From contig NZ_CAJYBT010000028.1 of the NCBI RefSeq assembly GCF_913064665.1, forward strand, positions 1 to 46,398: 46,398 bases of DNA, read 5' to 3'. The notes beneath the pieces were generated by a model that worked only from the letters and a program-made list of their open reading frames with translations, made no database searches and had not been told where the DNA came from. Of this stretch, positions 1 to 8,389 are shown one piece after another. Position numbers and translations under genes: made by a program. The stretch comes from an uncultured Thioclava sp. (lineage in GTDB: Bacteria > Pseudomonadota > Alphaproteobacteria > Rhodobacterales > Rhodobacteraceae). The first letter of the stretch is position 1, and each line of letters begins with the position of its first letter.

Positions 1-2
1 CA

Positions 3-1244
3 GGCGACAAAAGCGGCACCCCCAAAGAGCTAAGCGATCAGGCGAGCCGCGCCGAGCCTGCGAACTTCCTGCGCCATGTCGCCTCGCTGTCGATGACCAA
101 ACTGGCCGATGGGCTGATCGACCCGAAGCTGGTGCTAAGCTGGCTGATGCAGGCGGTTGGCGCGCCCGCCTCGCTGGTGTCTTGGTTGGTGCCGATCCGA
201 GAGGCCGGCTCGCTGCTGCCCCAACTGTTCACCGCACCGCGTATCCGCCGGATGCCGCAGCGCAAATGGGCTTGGGCGGCGGGCAGTCTGTTTCAGGGGC
301 TGGCGGCGGCGGCCATCGTGGGCATCGCGATCACGATGCAGGGCATGGGCGCGGGTCTGGCGATACTGGCGGCGCTGGCTGTGCTGGCGATAGCGCGCTC
401 GATCTCATCGGTGAGCTATAAGGACGTGCTGGGCAAGACGGTGGATCGCACGCGTCGCGGCACCACGACCGGGATCGCCACGACGATTTCCGCAGCGGGG
501 GTGATCCTGTTTGCGGTGATCTTGATCACCGGCATTTTGGGGCGGATGAACCTTGTGATCGGGGCGATTTCTTTTGCAGCGCTGCTTTGGGGCGCGGCGG
601 CAGCGGTGTTCTCGACCTTGCGAGAAGAGGACCAGCCGGGCGAGCCGGGAAAAGGCGTGGGCTGGCACGAATTGGCGCTGTTGTGGCAGGACCGTGATCT
701 GGGGAAATTCGTGATTGCGCGCACGCTGTTGCTGCCCACAGCGCTTGCCCCGCCCTATATCGTGCTGCTCGCCGCGCAGGCGGGCGATAATCGTTTTGGC
801 GCGCTCGGGGCGATGGTGCTGGCATCGGCGCTGGCCTCGCTGACGAGCTCCTATATTTGGGGGCGGTTGGCGGATCGGTCTTCACGCAAAGTGCTGATTT
901 TCACCGGGATGGTCGCGGCGGTGTTTCTGGCGCTGGGGATCGGGCTGGATCAGGCCGATCTGATGAGCACGATTTGGGCTGCGCCGATCACGCTGTTTGG
1001 GCTGATGATTGGCTATCAAGGTGTGCGGCTGGGGCGGTCCACCTATCTGGTTGATATGGCCCCCAAGGACAATCGCGCCGCCTATACGGCGGTGTCCAAC
1101 ACGACGGTGGGTGTGATGCTGCTGGGGTTTGGCGCGGTCAGTTCCGCTGTGGCGATGATGGGGCCAGAGGCGGTGCTGATCGCGTATGCGGTGATCTGCA
1201 TGATCGCCTCGAGGGTGGCGTTCACGATGAAAGAGGCGGGCTAG
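3..1244 (+). CDS. MFS transporter, 5' end outside the window
   Basis: This is an integral membrane protein of the major facilitator type. The reading frame is open from the first bases of the window, so the true start lies upstream and the ATG at 93 is internal. The visible 413 residues contain about ten hydrophobic segments. Between two of them sits the short Arg-rich loop GRLADRSSRK, which matches the conserved MFS loop motif. A hydrophilic stretch around the middle (REEDQPGEPGKG) fits the central cytoplasmic loop. The substrate cannot be inferred. The gene faces valS with an 18-bp gap, and its stop codon lies in the loop of a terminator hairpin. I am confident of the family and not of the function. 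Confidence 0.8.
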   Translation, partial: GDKSGTPKELSDQASRAEPANFLRHVASLSMTKLADGLIDPKLVLSWLMQAVGAPASLVSWLVPIREAGSLLPQLFTAPRIRRMPQRKWAWAAGSLFQGLAAAAIVGIAITMQGMGAGLAILAALAVLAIARSISSVSYKDVLGKTVDRTRRGTTTGIATTISAAGVILFAVILITGILGRMNLVIGAISFAALLWGAAAAVFSTLREEDQPGEPGKGVGWHELALLWQDRDLGKFVIARTLLLPTALAPPYIVLLAAQAGDNRFGALGAMVLASALASLTSSYIWGRLADRSSRKVLIFTGMVAAVFLALGIGLDQADLMSTIWAAPITLFGLMIGYQGVRLGRSTYLVDMAPKDNRAAYTAVSNTTVGVMLLGFGAVSSAVAMMGPEAVLIAYAVICMIASRVAFTMKEAG

Positions 1245-1263
1245 GCGCCCGCCCCGTTTTGTT
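1235..1263 (+). terminator. Terminator spanning the MFS stop codon
   Basis: GGCGGGC (1235-1241) pairs with GCCCGCC (1247-1253) across a 5-nt loop that contains the TAG stop. CC and then GTTTTGTTT follow. This is a plausible intrinsic terminator for the transporter. Confidence 0.55.
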
Positions 1264-4200
1264 TAGCCAAGCTCTGCAAGGCGGGTGACAGCGCCGCGCA
1301 CTTTGTCGGCCTCTTCCTCGGCCCGCGCGAGGTTCTCGCGGGTCTCGACCACGACCTCGGGGTCGGCATTCTCGATGAATTTCGGATTGTTCAGCCGGCC
1401 TTTCAACCCGCCGATATCCTTTTCCATCTTGCCCAAAGCCTTTTCCAGACGGGCCTTTTCCGCGCCGATGTCGATCACCCCTTCCAGCGGCAGGCCGAAC
1501 AACGCGCCCTGAGCCGGGATCGAGATCGCCCCTTTCGGGATCGCGGCCTCGGTGATGCTGTCGACCCGCGCGATGCGGAAAATCAGCGCCTCGTTATTGG
1601 CCAGCGCTGCGCGTGCGGCGTCATCCGCCTGCGCCAGAACCATCGGCAGTTTCAGCCCCACCGGAACCCCCATCTGCGTGCGCGAAGACCGGATTGCCTC
1701 GATCAGATCGATCACCCAGTTCATCTCGCGATCCGCAGCCGGATCAACCAGATCGGCGGCGGTATAGGTGGGCCAATCGGCATGCACTAGCATCTTGGCA
1801 CGATCACCCTGCGGCGCGGTCAAATCCCACAGCTCTTCGGTGATGAAGGGCATAATCGGGTGCAACTGGATGTAGCACTGATCGAGTACCCAACGCATCG
1901 TTTCGCGCGTTTCCTCGGCATATTCGCCATCAAACAGCGGCTTGGCAAACTCGACATACCAGTCGCACACCTTGCCCCAGACAAAGCCATAGAGCCCCAG
2001 CGCCGCATCGTTAAAGCGATAGTTGGCAAAGGAGTCATCGACCAACTCGCGCACTTTCGCAGTTTCGCCGATGATCCAGCGGTTCACGGTATGCTTTGGC
2101 TGCGGGATCGCGCTGACAACCGGGCCCTCAAAGACGCCGTTCATCTCGGCAAAGCGGGTGGCGTTCCAGATCTTGGTGCCAAAGTTGCGATAGCCTTTGA
2201 TGCGCTCTTCGCTGAGTTTCAGCACGCCGCCAAGCGCCGCCATCGCGGTATTGGTAAAGCGCAGCGCATCCGCACCGTACGCGTCGATGATCTCCAGCGG
2301 GTCAATCACATTGCCCGTGGTCTTGGACATCTTCTTGCCCTTCTCGTCGCGCACGAGCTGGTGCAGATAGACCGTGTGGAACGGCACCTGATCGGTCACG
2401 GCAAGCTGCATCATCATCATCCGGGCGACCCAGAAGAACAGGATGTCAAAGCCGGTGACCAACACGTCGGTCGGGAAATACTTCGCCAATTCGGGCGTCT
2501 CTTCCGGCCATCCCAAAGTGCCGATCGGCCACAGCCCCGAGCTGAACCAGGTATCGAGCACATCCGCGTCGCGCCAGATCGGGTAGATCAGCTGCGTCGG
2601 GTCCTCGGACATCTCGTAATTGGCAAGGCTCGCGGCCAGCGCCTCAACAGCGGCGTGACGGTCGGCCACTTCGATCACGCGCGCAGCGTTGAGCGGCGTG
2701 GGTAGACCCGCGATGCCCGCCTTGAACTGCGCAACGACCCCGCCGAATTCGGGCGCGCAGTGATGCACATCGCCCTGATGGACCATCTTGGTTTCTACCA
2801 GCAGCCGACCCATTTCGACCAGATCAAGGGTGCCATCGCCCTCGTCATCGCGGAAATCGGGCGCTTCAAGGTCAAGGCCATACCAGACCGGGATTTGATG
2901 CCCCCACCACAGCTGGCGCGAAATGCACCACGGCTCAATGTTTTCCAGCCAGTGGTAATAGGTCTTCTCGCCCGCCTCGGGCAGGATCACCGTGTCGCCA
3001 TTACGCACCGCATCCAGCGCGCGCCCGACGATCTTTTCGGCATCCACGAACCACTGATCGGTCAGCATCGGCTCGATCACGACTTTCGAGCGATCGCCGA
3101 AAGGCTGCATGATCGGCTTGGCCTCGACCAGCGGCACCATGCCGCCATCAAAGCAAACCTTACCATCGGAATCGTCAGGCTCGCCGGGGATCATCACCGC
3201 CAGCCCCTCATCGGTGATCTGCGCGATCACGGCTTTGCGGGCCTCAAAACGATCAAGGCCGCGCAAGGCGTCGGGCACAAGGTTGAGGCTGTCGATCTCG
3301 GTCTCGGTGAAATCCGCGCCTTTCGAGATCTCCATCGCACGCGCGGCGCAGTCTTCGTAAGGCAACCCATCATCGCGCATCGCGCCTTTGGTATCCATCA
3401 GGCGATACATCGGGATGCCATTGCGCTTGGCGACCTGGTAGTCGTTGAAATCATGCGCGCCGGTGATTTTCACCGCACCCGATCCGAAATCCTTGTCCGG
3501 ATATTGATCGGTGATGATCGGAATCAGGCGACGGTGTTCCTTGGGGCCGACCGGAATTTCACACAGCTTGCCCACGATCGGCGCATAGCGCGTATCTGAG
3601 GGATGCACCGCCACCGCGCCATCGCCCAGCATGGTTTCGGGGCGCGTGGTCGCGATGGAAATATAATCGCGCTCTTCCTGCACGACGATATTCCCGTGCT
3701 CGTCTTTCTCGACGTAAGTGTAGGTCTCACCGCCAGCGAGCGGATATTTGAAGTGCCACATATGGCCCGCAACTTCGATATTCTCGACCTCAAGATCGGA
3801 GATCGCGGTTTCGAAATGAGGGTCCCAGTTGACCAGCCGCTTGCCGCGATAGATCAGGCCCTTTTCATACATATCCACGAAGACCTTGATGACGGCATCA
3901 TGGAAATTGGGGCTGTTCTCATGGCCGGTGCGCGGATCGCCCGGCGCGCCTGCCATCGTGAACGCGTTGCGCGACCAATCCGCGCTAGAGCCCAGCCGCT
4001 TAAGCTGGTTAACGATGGTCGAGCCGTATTGGCCTTTCCAATCCCAGACCTTCTCGAGGAATTTTTCACGCCCCAGTTCGGTGCGCTTGGGCTGCTGGGT
4101 CTTGGCAAGTTCTTTTTCAACCATCAGCTGGGTCGCGATGCCCGCATGGTCCTGACCCGGCTGCCAGAGCGTGTCGAAGCCGCGCATCCGGTGCCAGCGC

Positions 4201-4397
4201 ACGAGGATGTCCTGCACCGTGTTGTTAAAGGCGTGCCCGACATGAAGCGCCCCGGTGACATTGGGCGGCGGGATCATCACGCAGAATGTTTCCTCGCGCG
4301 AGGCGTTTGCGCCCGCTTTGAACGCCCCCATCTCTTCCCATTTCGCATAGATCCGCGGCTCGGCGGCGGCGGCGTCAAAAGTTTTGTCCATTGTCAT
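1263..4397 (-). CDS. valS: Valyl-tRNA synthetase
   Basis: This cytoplasmic class I aminoacyl-tRNA synthetase charges tRNA-Val. The 1044-residue protein has the HIGH-type signature HVGH at about residues 52-55 (within [14 protein letters not shown]). The KMSKT signature is near residue 688. A large editing (CP1) insertion lies between them. The C-terminus is a charged coiled coil ([19 protein letters not shown]), the tRNA-binding arm typical of ValS. I chose the ATG at 4397 because AAGGA (4408-4412) lies 10 nt upstream; a second in-frame ATG is at 4391. The frame stays open to 4448, but that extension is Arg-rich and lacks a better ribosome site. Length and motifs are normal. It is monocistronic and flanked by repeat elements. 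Confidence 0.97.
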   Translation of the reverse strand: MTMDKTFDAAAAEPRIYAKWEEMGAFKAGANASREETFCVMIPPPNVTGALHVGHAFNNTVQDILVRWHRMRGFDTLWQPGQDHAGIATQLMVEKELAKTQQPKRTELGREKFLEKVWDWKGQYGSTIVNQLKRLGSSADWSRNAFTMAGAPGDPRTGHENSPNFHDAVIKVFVDMYEKGLIYRGKRLVNWDPHFETAISDLEVENIEVAGHMWHFKYPLAGGETYTYVEKDEHGNIVVQEERDYISIATTRPETMLGDGAVAVHPSDTRYAPIVGKLCEIPVGPKEHRRLIPIITDQYPDKDFGSGAVKITGAHDFNDYQVAKRNGIPMYRLMDTKGAMRDDGLPYEDCAARAMEISKGADFTETEIDSLNLVPDALRGLDRFEARKAVIAQITDEGLAVMIPGEPDDSDGKVCFDGGMVPLVEAKPIMQPFGDRSKVVIEPMLTDQWFVDAEKIVGRALDAVRNGDTVILPEAGEKTYYHWLENIEPWCISRQLWWGHQIPVWYGLDLEAPDFRDDEGDGTLDLVEMGRLLVETKMVHQGDVHHCAPEFGGVVAQFKAGIAGLPTPLNAARVIEVADRHAAVEALAASLANYEMSEDPTQLIYPIWRDADVLDTWFSSGLWPIGTLGWPEETPELAKYFPTDVLVTGFDILFFWVARMMMMQLAVTDQVPFHTVYLHQLVRDEKGKKMSKTTGNVIDPLEIIDAYGADALRFTNTAMAALGGVLKLSEERIKGYRNFGTKIWNATRFAEMNGVFEGPVVSAIPQPKHTVNRWIIGETAKVRELVDDSFANYRFNDAALGLYGFVWGKVCDWYVEFAKPLFDGEYAEETRETMRWVLDQCYIQLHPIMPFITEELWDLTAPQGDRAKMLVHADWPTYTAADLVDPAADREMNWVIDLIEAIRSSRTQMGVPVGLKLPMVLAQADDAARAALANNEALIFRIARVDSITEAAIPKGAISIPAQGALFGLPLEGVIDIGAEKARLEKALGKMEKDIGGLKGRLNNPKFIENADPEVVVETRENLARAEEEADKVRGAVTRLAELG

Positions 4398-4486
4398 GTC
4401 ATGGCATCCTTGCTGGCTTGAGCGTTGTGTAGCGCGCGCGCGCGGCAAGGAAAACCCTTCGCAGTTTGCAAGGGCGGCCCGAAGGG

Positions 4487-4550
4487 GGCGCTGCCCCCGC
4501 CTGCTGCGCAGGCTCCCCCGGGATATTTCAGGAATTTGGAAGCTGGTAAC
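4487..4550 (+). repeat. Modular hairpin repeat, copy 1
   Basis: The order is a GGGGGC..GCCCCC hairpin (about 4484-4498), a second hairpin GCCTGC-TGC-GCAGGC (4499-4513), then CTCCCCCGGGATATTT (from 4512) and GAATTTGGAA. The same order recurs inverted at about 4673-4745 and directly at about 27540-27612. The first hairpin and the CCCCCGGGATATTT core are conserved, while the middle hairpin differs in sequence and keeps its symmetry. Confidence 0.7.
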
Positions 4551-4613
4551 GCACCCTTAACCAGAATCGGGCCAATCAGGTTATGCGGGACAGGCGGGGA
4601 CGCCGATGGCCGC

Positions 4614-4684
4614 GAATTTGGAAAGCGCCCGGCTTACCCGCCCCTCTGCGGTTCGAGTCGGGCGCGCCTTTCCTTTCCAAATTC
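4614..4684. repeat. Long inverted repeat between two repeat copies
   Basis: GAATTTGGAAAG (4614-4625) is the perfect reverse complement of CTTTCCAAATTC (4673-4684). Inside it GCGCCCG (4625-4631) pairs with CGGGCGC (4659-4665). The element could fold as a roughly 70-nt hairpin whose ends are the AATTTGGA tail of the neighbouring repeat family. I found no gene between 4449 and 4755. Confidence 0.55.
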
Positions 4685-4745
4685 TGGAAATATCCCGGGG
4701 GACTGACAAAGACTTGGCTTTGTCAGTTGGGGCAGAGCCCCCTCA
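4673..4745 (-). repeat. Modular hairpin repeat, copy 2 (inverted)
   Basis: Read on the minus strand it gives GGGGC..GCCCC, a hairpin with 10-bp arms (ACTGACAAAG 4702-4711 / CTTTGTCAGT 4718-4727), then CCCCCGGGATATTT and AGAATTTGGA. The core and layout match the copies at about 4487 and 27540. Confidence 0.7.
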
Positions 4746-4755
4746 GGGCGGCGTC

Positions 4756-5187
4756 CTAGACGGCGCGGTCGAGTTTCGTCGTCAGATGGATCAAGCTTTC
4801 GGAGTCTTTGACGCCCGGAATCTCGCCGATCACGTCAAGCACTTTATCAAGCTGAGGTGTCGAGTTCGCCGCGATTTGCAGCATCAGGTCGATGCGCCCG
4901 GACGAGGTGACGATCCGTTCGATCTCGGGCAGGGTGCGCAGTTTTTGCAAAATCGCGGCCTGAACCCGCAAATCGATTTCAAGCAAGACAGTCGCGCGCA
5001 GGCGTGCGGCTTTGGCTTCCTCACCCAGTTTGACCGTGTAGCCTGCAATCATCCCGTTGGTTTCCAGCCGCTCCAGCCGCGTCTGCACCGTCGAGCGCGC
5101 GACCCGTAGCCGGCGCGCCATCGTTGCGAGGGAGATCCTGGCATCGGCTGAAAGCAGGCCGAGAATCTTCTGATCGAGCTCATCCAT
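4756..5187 (-). CDS. Lrp/AsnC family transcriptional regulator
   Basis: This 143-residue protein has the full Lrp architecture. The N-terminal winged helix-turn-helix (MDELDQKILGLLSADARISL, then MARRLRVARSTVQTRLERLE) is followed by the alpha/beta ligand-binding and oligomerisation domain. That domain contains DLMLQIAANS, which corresponds to the usual 'DYLLxV' strand. The gene is divergent from a type III amino-acid decarboxylase, so regulation of that gene in response to an amino acid is the natural inference. A TTACAAT/ATTGTAA dyad in the shared intergenic region is a candidate operator. The effector is unknown. Confidence 0.9.
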   Translation of the reverse strand: MDELDQKILGLLSADARISLATMARRLRVARSTVQTRLERLETNGMIAGYTVKLGEEAKAARLRATVLLEIDLRVQAAILQKLRTLPEIERIVTSSGRIDLMLQIAANSTPQLDKVLDVIGEIPGVKDSESLIHLTTKLDRAV

Positions 5188-5196
5188 GGCATCACC

Positions 5197-5228
5197 TTAC
5201 AATTTGACCGGCACTTTCGTCATTGTAA
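5197..5228. promoter_or_regulatory. Dyad between the Lrp gene and the decarboxylase gene
   Basis: TTACAAT (5197-5203) and ATTGTAA (5222-5228) are perfect 7-bp inverted arms 18 bp apart, 10 bp upstream of the lrp start. AT-rich dyads of this kind suit Lrp-type proteins. The assignment is by position and symmetry only. Confidence 0.45.
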
Positions 5229-5413
5229 CGGAGTTTCGCAACTAATTTGTTCTTTTAACTGGTGAAAACGTGCCGCATATCGCGGACTATAGACGGACAG
5301 GAAAAGGGCGGCTCATACGTACCTTGCCTGCGGACTGGTTGAAACGCGTAAGCGCTCTCCCAACCCGCTCGGGGCAAGAGGTGGCTGCCACTCATTTGGC
5401 AAGGAGCAAGCCG

Positions 5414-6559
5414 ATGGGACTGTCGAAGACAATCTGGGCAAACCCCGTAGAAGTTATTCGCACCAAGCTGCCGGATCATCCGGTGCTGGTGTTTGCACCG
5501 ACCGTGCTGCAAGCGACCGCGCGGCGGTTTCTGGGCGGCTTTCCGGGTCTGGTGACCTATGCCGTGAAATCGAATCCCGACGAGATGGTGATCGAGAATC
5601 TGGTTGCAGCGGGTATCCGCGGCTTTGATGTCGCCAGCCCCGCCGAGATCGCGATGATCCGTCGCCTCGCACCGACCGCAGCGCTGCATTACCACAACCC
5701 CGTGCGCGGGCGGGACGAGATCGCCTTTGCCGTGAAGATGAATGTGAAAACCTGGTCGGTGGATTCGATCTCGGAACTGGAAAAACTGATCGAGATGGTC
5801 CCTGCCGAGGGCTGCGAGATTTCCGTGCGCTTCAAGCTGCCGGTCTCGGGTGCTGCGTATAATTTCGGGGCGAAATTCGGCGCGACCGCAGAGCTGGCTG
5901 CTGTGCTGCTCTCACGTGCTGCGGCGGCCGGGTTCATTCCCTCGCTGACCTTCCACCCGGGCACGCAATGCACCGATCCGAAGGCATGGGATGCCTATAT
6001 CCGCGCCGCCGCCGAGATCGCTGGCAATGCGGGCGTTCAAATTGCGCGTCTCAATGTGGGGGGCGGGTTCCCGAACCACCGCTTGCAAGGGCCGGCACCG
6101 GTTCTCGAAGAAATCTTCGCGTTGATTGCACGGGTGCGCGACGAGGCCTTTGGGGCGGTGCGTCCGGCACTTGTCTGTGAGCCCGGTCGTGGCCTGGTGG
6201 GCGATGCCTTTGTGCATGTCACGCGCGTCAAAGCGGTGCGCGACGGGGCGCATGTGTTTCTTAATGATGGCGTGTATGGCGGATTGGCGGAGCTGCCGCT
6301 GATCGGGATCATCGACCGCGTGCAGGTGATCTCGCCCGAGGGGCAGTTCCGGCGCGAGGCGGGGCAGCCGCGTGTGGTGTTTGGCCCGACCTGTGACTCG
6401 GTGGACCGGCTGCCCGGCGAAATGGCGTTGCCGATGGATCTGGCAGAGGGCGATTTCGTCGTCTTCCAAGGCATGGGCGCGTATTCGAGCGCGACCAACA
6501 CCCGCTTTAACGGCTTTGGTCAGCTTGAAGTGGTGACGGCGCTGAGCCTCAATTTCTAA
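5414..6559 (+). CDS. Type III PLP-dependent decarboxylase (ornithine/lysine decarboxylase-like)
   Basis: This enzyme has the alanine-racemase-like fold and probably decarboxylates ornithine or lysine to putrescine or cadaverine. YAVKSNP carries the PLP-binding lysine (K52). HPGTQC and the glycine loop NVGGGFP bind the phosphate region, and CEPGRG is the conserved 'EPGR' strand. GPTCDSVD near residue 325 contains the cysteine contributed across the dimer interface in eukaryotic-type ornithine decarboxylases. The start at 5414 is set by AAGGAG (5401-5406) with 7-nt spacing, although the frame is open from 5270. The 381-residue length is normal for the compact bacterial group. A terminator follows at about 6602. 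The divergent Lrp gene probably controls it. Substrate preference cannot be decided from the sequence. Confidence 0.88.
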   Translation: MGLSKTIWANPVEVIRTKLPDHPVLVFAPTVLQATARRFLGGFPGLVTYAVKSNPDEMVIENLVAAGIRGFDVASPAEIAMIRRLAPTAALHYHNPVRGRDEIAFAVKMNVKTWSVDSISELEKLIEMVPAEGCEISVRFKLPVSGAAYNFGAKFGATAELAAVLLSRAAAAGFIPSLTFHPGTQCTDPKAWDAYIRAAAEIAGNAGVQIARLNVGGGFPNHRLQGPAPVLEEIFALIARVRDEAFGAVRPALVCEPGRGLVGDAFVHVTRVKAVRDGAHVFLNDGVYGGLAELPLIGIIDRVQVISPEGQFRREAGQPRVVFGPTCDSVDRLPGEMALPMDLAEGDFVVFQGMGAYSSATNTRFNGFGQLEVVTALSLNF

Positions 6560-6601
6560 GCGATCACGCAAGCGCCCTGACAAAGGCAATGAAAATTAAC
6601 C

Positions 6602-6637
6602 AACCTTGCCTTACACTCTGTGGGGCAAGGTTTTTCG
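6602..6637 (+). terminator. Terminator of the decarboxylase gene
   Basis: AACCTTGCC (6602-6610) pairs with GGCAAGGTT (6624-6632) across a 13-nt loop, and the downstream arm runs into TTTTT. A GTG at 6620 that could extend the next gene lies in the loop, which argues against its use as a start. Confidence 0.65.
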
Positions 6638-6682
6638 TTTGTCTTCGGGGAGGGCGATTTGCGCGGGTTGTTTGACAGGTTG

Positions 6683-7852
6683 ATGTCGGTTTTCCGACGT
6701 CACGACCGGGCCAGCCCCGAGGCGCGCTCAGCCATGCGGGGGCGCGCGCCGGTCGATCATGTTGTGCTGCTGGATGGCACCTTGGGCAGCTTGCGGTCGG
6801 ATCGGTTGACGTCGATCGGAATTATCTATCGGTTTTTGCGCCGCGCCGCGCCCAAAGCGTCGGTCTATTACGGGCGTGGGCTGCAATGGCGCGAATGGCA
6901 TGACACATCAGATGTGTGGTTCGGTTGGGGCGTGAACCGCCAGATTCTGCGCGCCTATGGCTGGCTGGCGATGCGCTATCATCCCGGCGATCGGATTTTC
7001 CTGATCGGCTATTCGCGCGGGGCTTTTGCGGCGCGCTCGCTGGCGGGAATGATTGAACGTGTCGGGCTGTTGCGCGCCGAGGCCGCGATTGAACGCAATA
7101 CGCAGATGGCGTGGCGTCACTATGAGGGGGCAACGCCTGCGCCAATCCTGCATGGTTTTCGCGATGGGCTGTGTCACCCCTCGGTGCGGCTGGAAATGGT
7201 GGGTGCGTTTGACACCGTCAGTGCGCTGGGCGTGCGCTTGCCGTTTTTCTGGATTTGGAACGAGCGGCGCGCGCAGTTTCATGACCATTTACTGGGGCAA
7301 AGCGTGCATCATGGCTATCAGGCGTTGGCGCTGGACGAAACGCGGTCCGTGCTCGAGCCGCTGATCTGGGACAGTGAGGGCACCGGGGCTTCGCGGATCG
7401 AACAGGTGTGGTTTCGCGGCTGTCATGGCGATATCGGCGGCCAGCTTGGCCATTATGAAGACTCGCGGCCTTTGGCCAATATCCCGCTGGTCTGGATGCT
7501 GGAGAAGGCCGAGGCGCTGGGGCTCTCGCTGCCGTCCGATTGGCAAGACGACTTTCCCCGCGATGCCAATGCCGCCTCGGTTGGTTCTTGGCGCGGTTGG
7601 GGGAAATATTCGTTGCTACGTGCACCGCGCGTCGTGGGTCGTGATCCAAGTGAGAGCTTGCACGAATCGGTGCCGCTTGCGCCGCCGGGGGGATGGCGCG
7701 CGATCTTGCGCCCGCGTCTGCTGTACCCCAAACCGGCCGTGCCACCCGCGTCGTCAGCCTCCGGGGGTCATCACGAAACAGGTGGCGGAGCCCGTAGCGT
7801 AGAGCCGCCCATCCTGAGCGCCCCGAATCTCGCCGCGCGCGACTCCGGTTGA
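6683..7852 (+). CDS. DUF2235 domain protein (Tle1-like alpha/beta hydrolase family)
   Basis: This 389-residue protein has the DUF2235 signature motifs in order. VVLLDGT is near the N-terminus (usually 'xxDGTWN'). GYSRGAFAAR, near residue 108, carries the nucleophilic-elbow serine G-x-S-x-G. VGAFDTVSALG comes next, then ALDETR, then WFRGCHGDIGG (usually 'WFxGxHxDVGG'). Some members are type VI secreted phospholipases, but no secretion genes are nearby, so a housekeeping or self-contained hydrolase is as likely. The start is uncertain. ATG 6683 is preferred because upstream codons (TTG 6659, GTG 6620) lie at or inside the preceding terminator. The last 99 bp overlap the thioesterase gene on the other strand, so the Gly/Ser-rich tail is antisense to that gene. 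Confidence 0.8.
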   Translation: MSVFRRHDRASPEARSAMRGRAPVDHVVLLDGTLGSLRSDRLTSIGIIYRFLRRAAPKASVYYGRGLQWREWHDTSDVWFGWGVNRQILRAYGWLAMRYHPGDRIFLIGYSRGAFAARSLAGMIERVGLLRAEAAIERNTQMAWRHYEGATPAPILHGFRDGLCHPSVRLEMVGAFDTVSALGVRLPFFWIWNERRAQFHDHLLGQSVHHGYQALALDETRSVLEPLIWDSEGTGASRIEQVWFRGCHGDIGGQLGHYEDSRPLANIPLVWMLEKAEALGLSLPSDWQDDFPRDANAASVGSWRGWGKYSLLRAPRVVGRDPSESLHESVPLAPPGGWRAILRPRLLYPKPAVPPASSASGGHHETGGGARSVEPPILSAPNLAARDSG

Positions 7853-8245
7853 GCGCCCGATGTGATCAAGCGTGCCCGTCGCGACCACCTCGGTGCCCGG
7901 CTTGATCGCCCCAATCAGATTGACTTTGAATTCCAGCGTGGTCTGGGTCTGGCCCAGTTTCAGCCCGGTGATCACTGCGCAGGTCATCGCGGTGTCGAGC
8001 ACCATTGCATACCAGCCGCCATGAATGCCGCCATAGCCATTTGTTTGCGGATGCCCGGGCGTGCCACGCAGCTCGACGCGGCCTTCTTCGACCTGCGTGA
8101 TCTTATAGGCCATCAGTTTCTGCACGGTGGGTGAGGGCACTTCGCCCGCCGCCATCTTACGGATGTAGTCGAGCCCCGATATGCTCAGAACCTCGTCAAG
8201 AGCGAGGAAATCCTCGGGGCCGTCGGCATATTTGGGATCGGGCAT
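7754..8245 (-). CDS. PaaI-family hotdog thioesterase
   Basis: This 163-residue hotdog-fold protein probably hydrolyses an acyl- or aryl-CoA. NGYGGIHGGWYAMVLDTAM contains the HGG turn and the Asp on the long helix, the usual catalytic layout of the PaaI/4HBT group. The central strands read TTLEFKVNLIGAIKPG and VARGEIRGAQDGRLYATGSA. The gene is monocistronic. Its 3' end overlaps the convergent DUF2235 gene by 99 bp. The physiological substrate is unknown. Confidence 0.88.
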   Translation of the reverse strand: MPDPKYADGPEDFLALDEVLSISGLDYIRKMAAGEVPSPTVQKLMAYKITQVEEGRVELRGTPGHPQTNGYGGIHGGWYAMVLDTAMTCAVITGLKLGQTQTTLEFKVNLIGAIKPGTEVVATGTLDHIGRSTGVARGEIRGAQDGRLYATGSATCFVMTPGG

Positions 8246-8341
8246 TGGCGTCTCCTGTTAGATGCGCCACAGGCTAGCGTCCGTTTTGGCAATGCCAAGG
8301 ACATGCGTGACTTTCCTAGCGTCACAAGGCGCGCGCGCATG

Positions 8342-8366
8342 AAAAAAGGGGGCGCTTGGCCCCCCG
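8342..8366 (-). terminator. Terminator of metF
   Basis: GGGGGC (8348-8353) and GCCCCC (8359-8364) form a hairpin with a 5-nt loop. On the minus strand it is followed by six T (8347-8342). It lies 24 bp past the metF stop. The 8246-8389 gap otherwise shows no gene. Confidence 0.75.
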
Positions 8367-8389
8367 TTTTGGTTTTCGCCGAAGGTCCT

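Noticed and set aside
4649-4668. T-arm-like GGTTCGAGTC with a GGAAA stretch upstream, suggesting a tRNA-Ser or tRNA-Leu
   Set aside because: The T stem does not pair, there is no matching acceptor stem and no CCA. The GGAAA belongs to the inverted repeat.
6683-7852. DUF2235 protein as a type VI secretion effector
   Set aside because: There is no VgrG, PAAR, immunity or tss gene in the window. Family membership alone does not show secretion.
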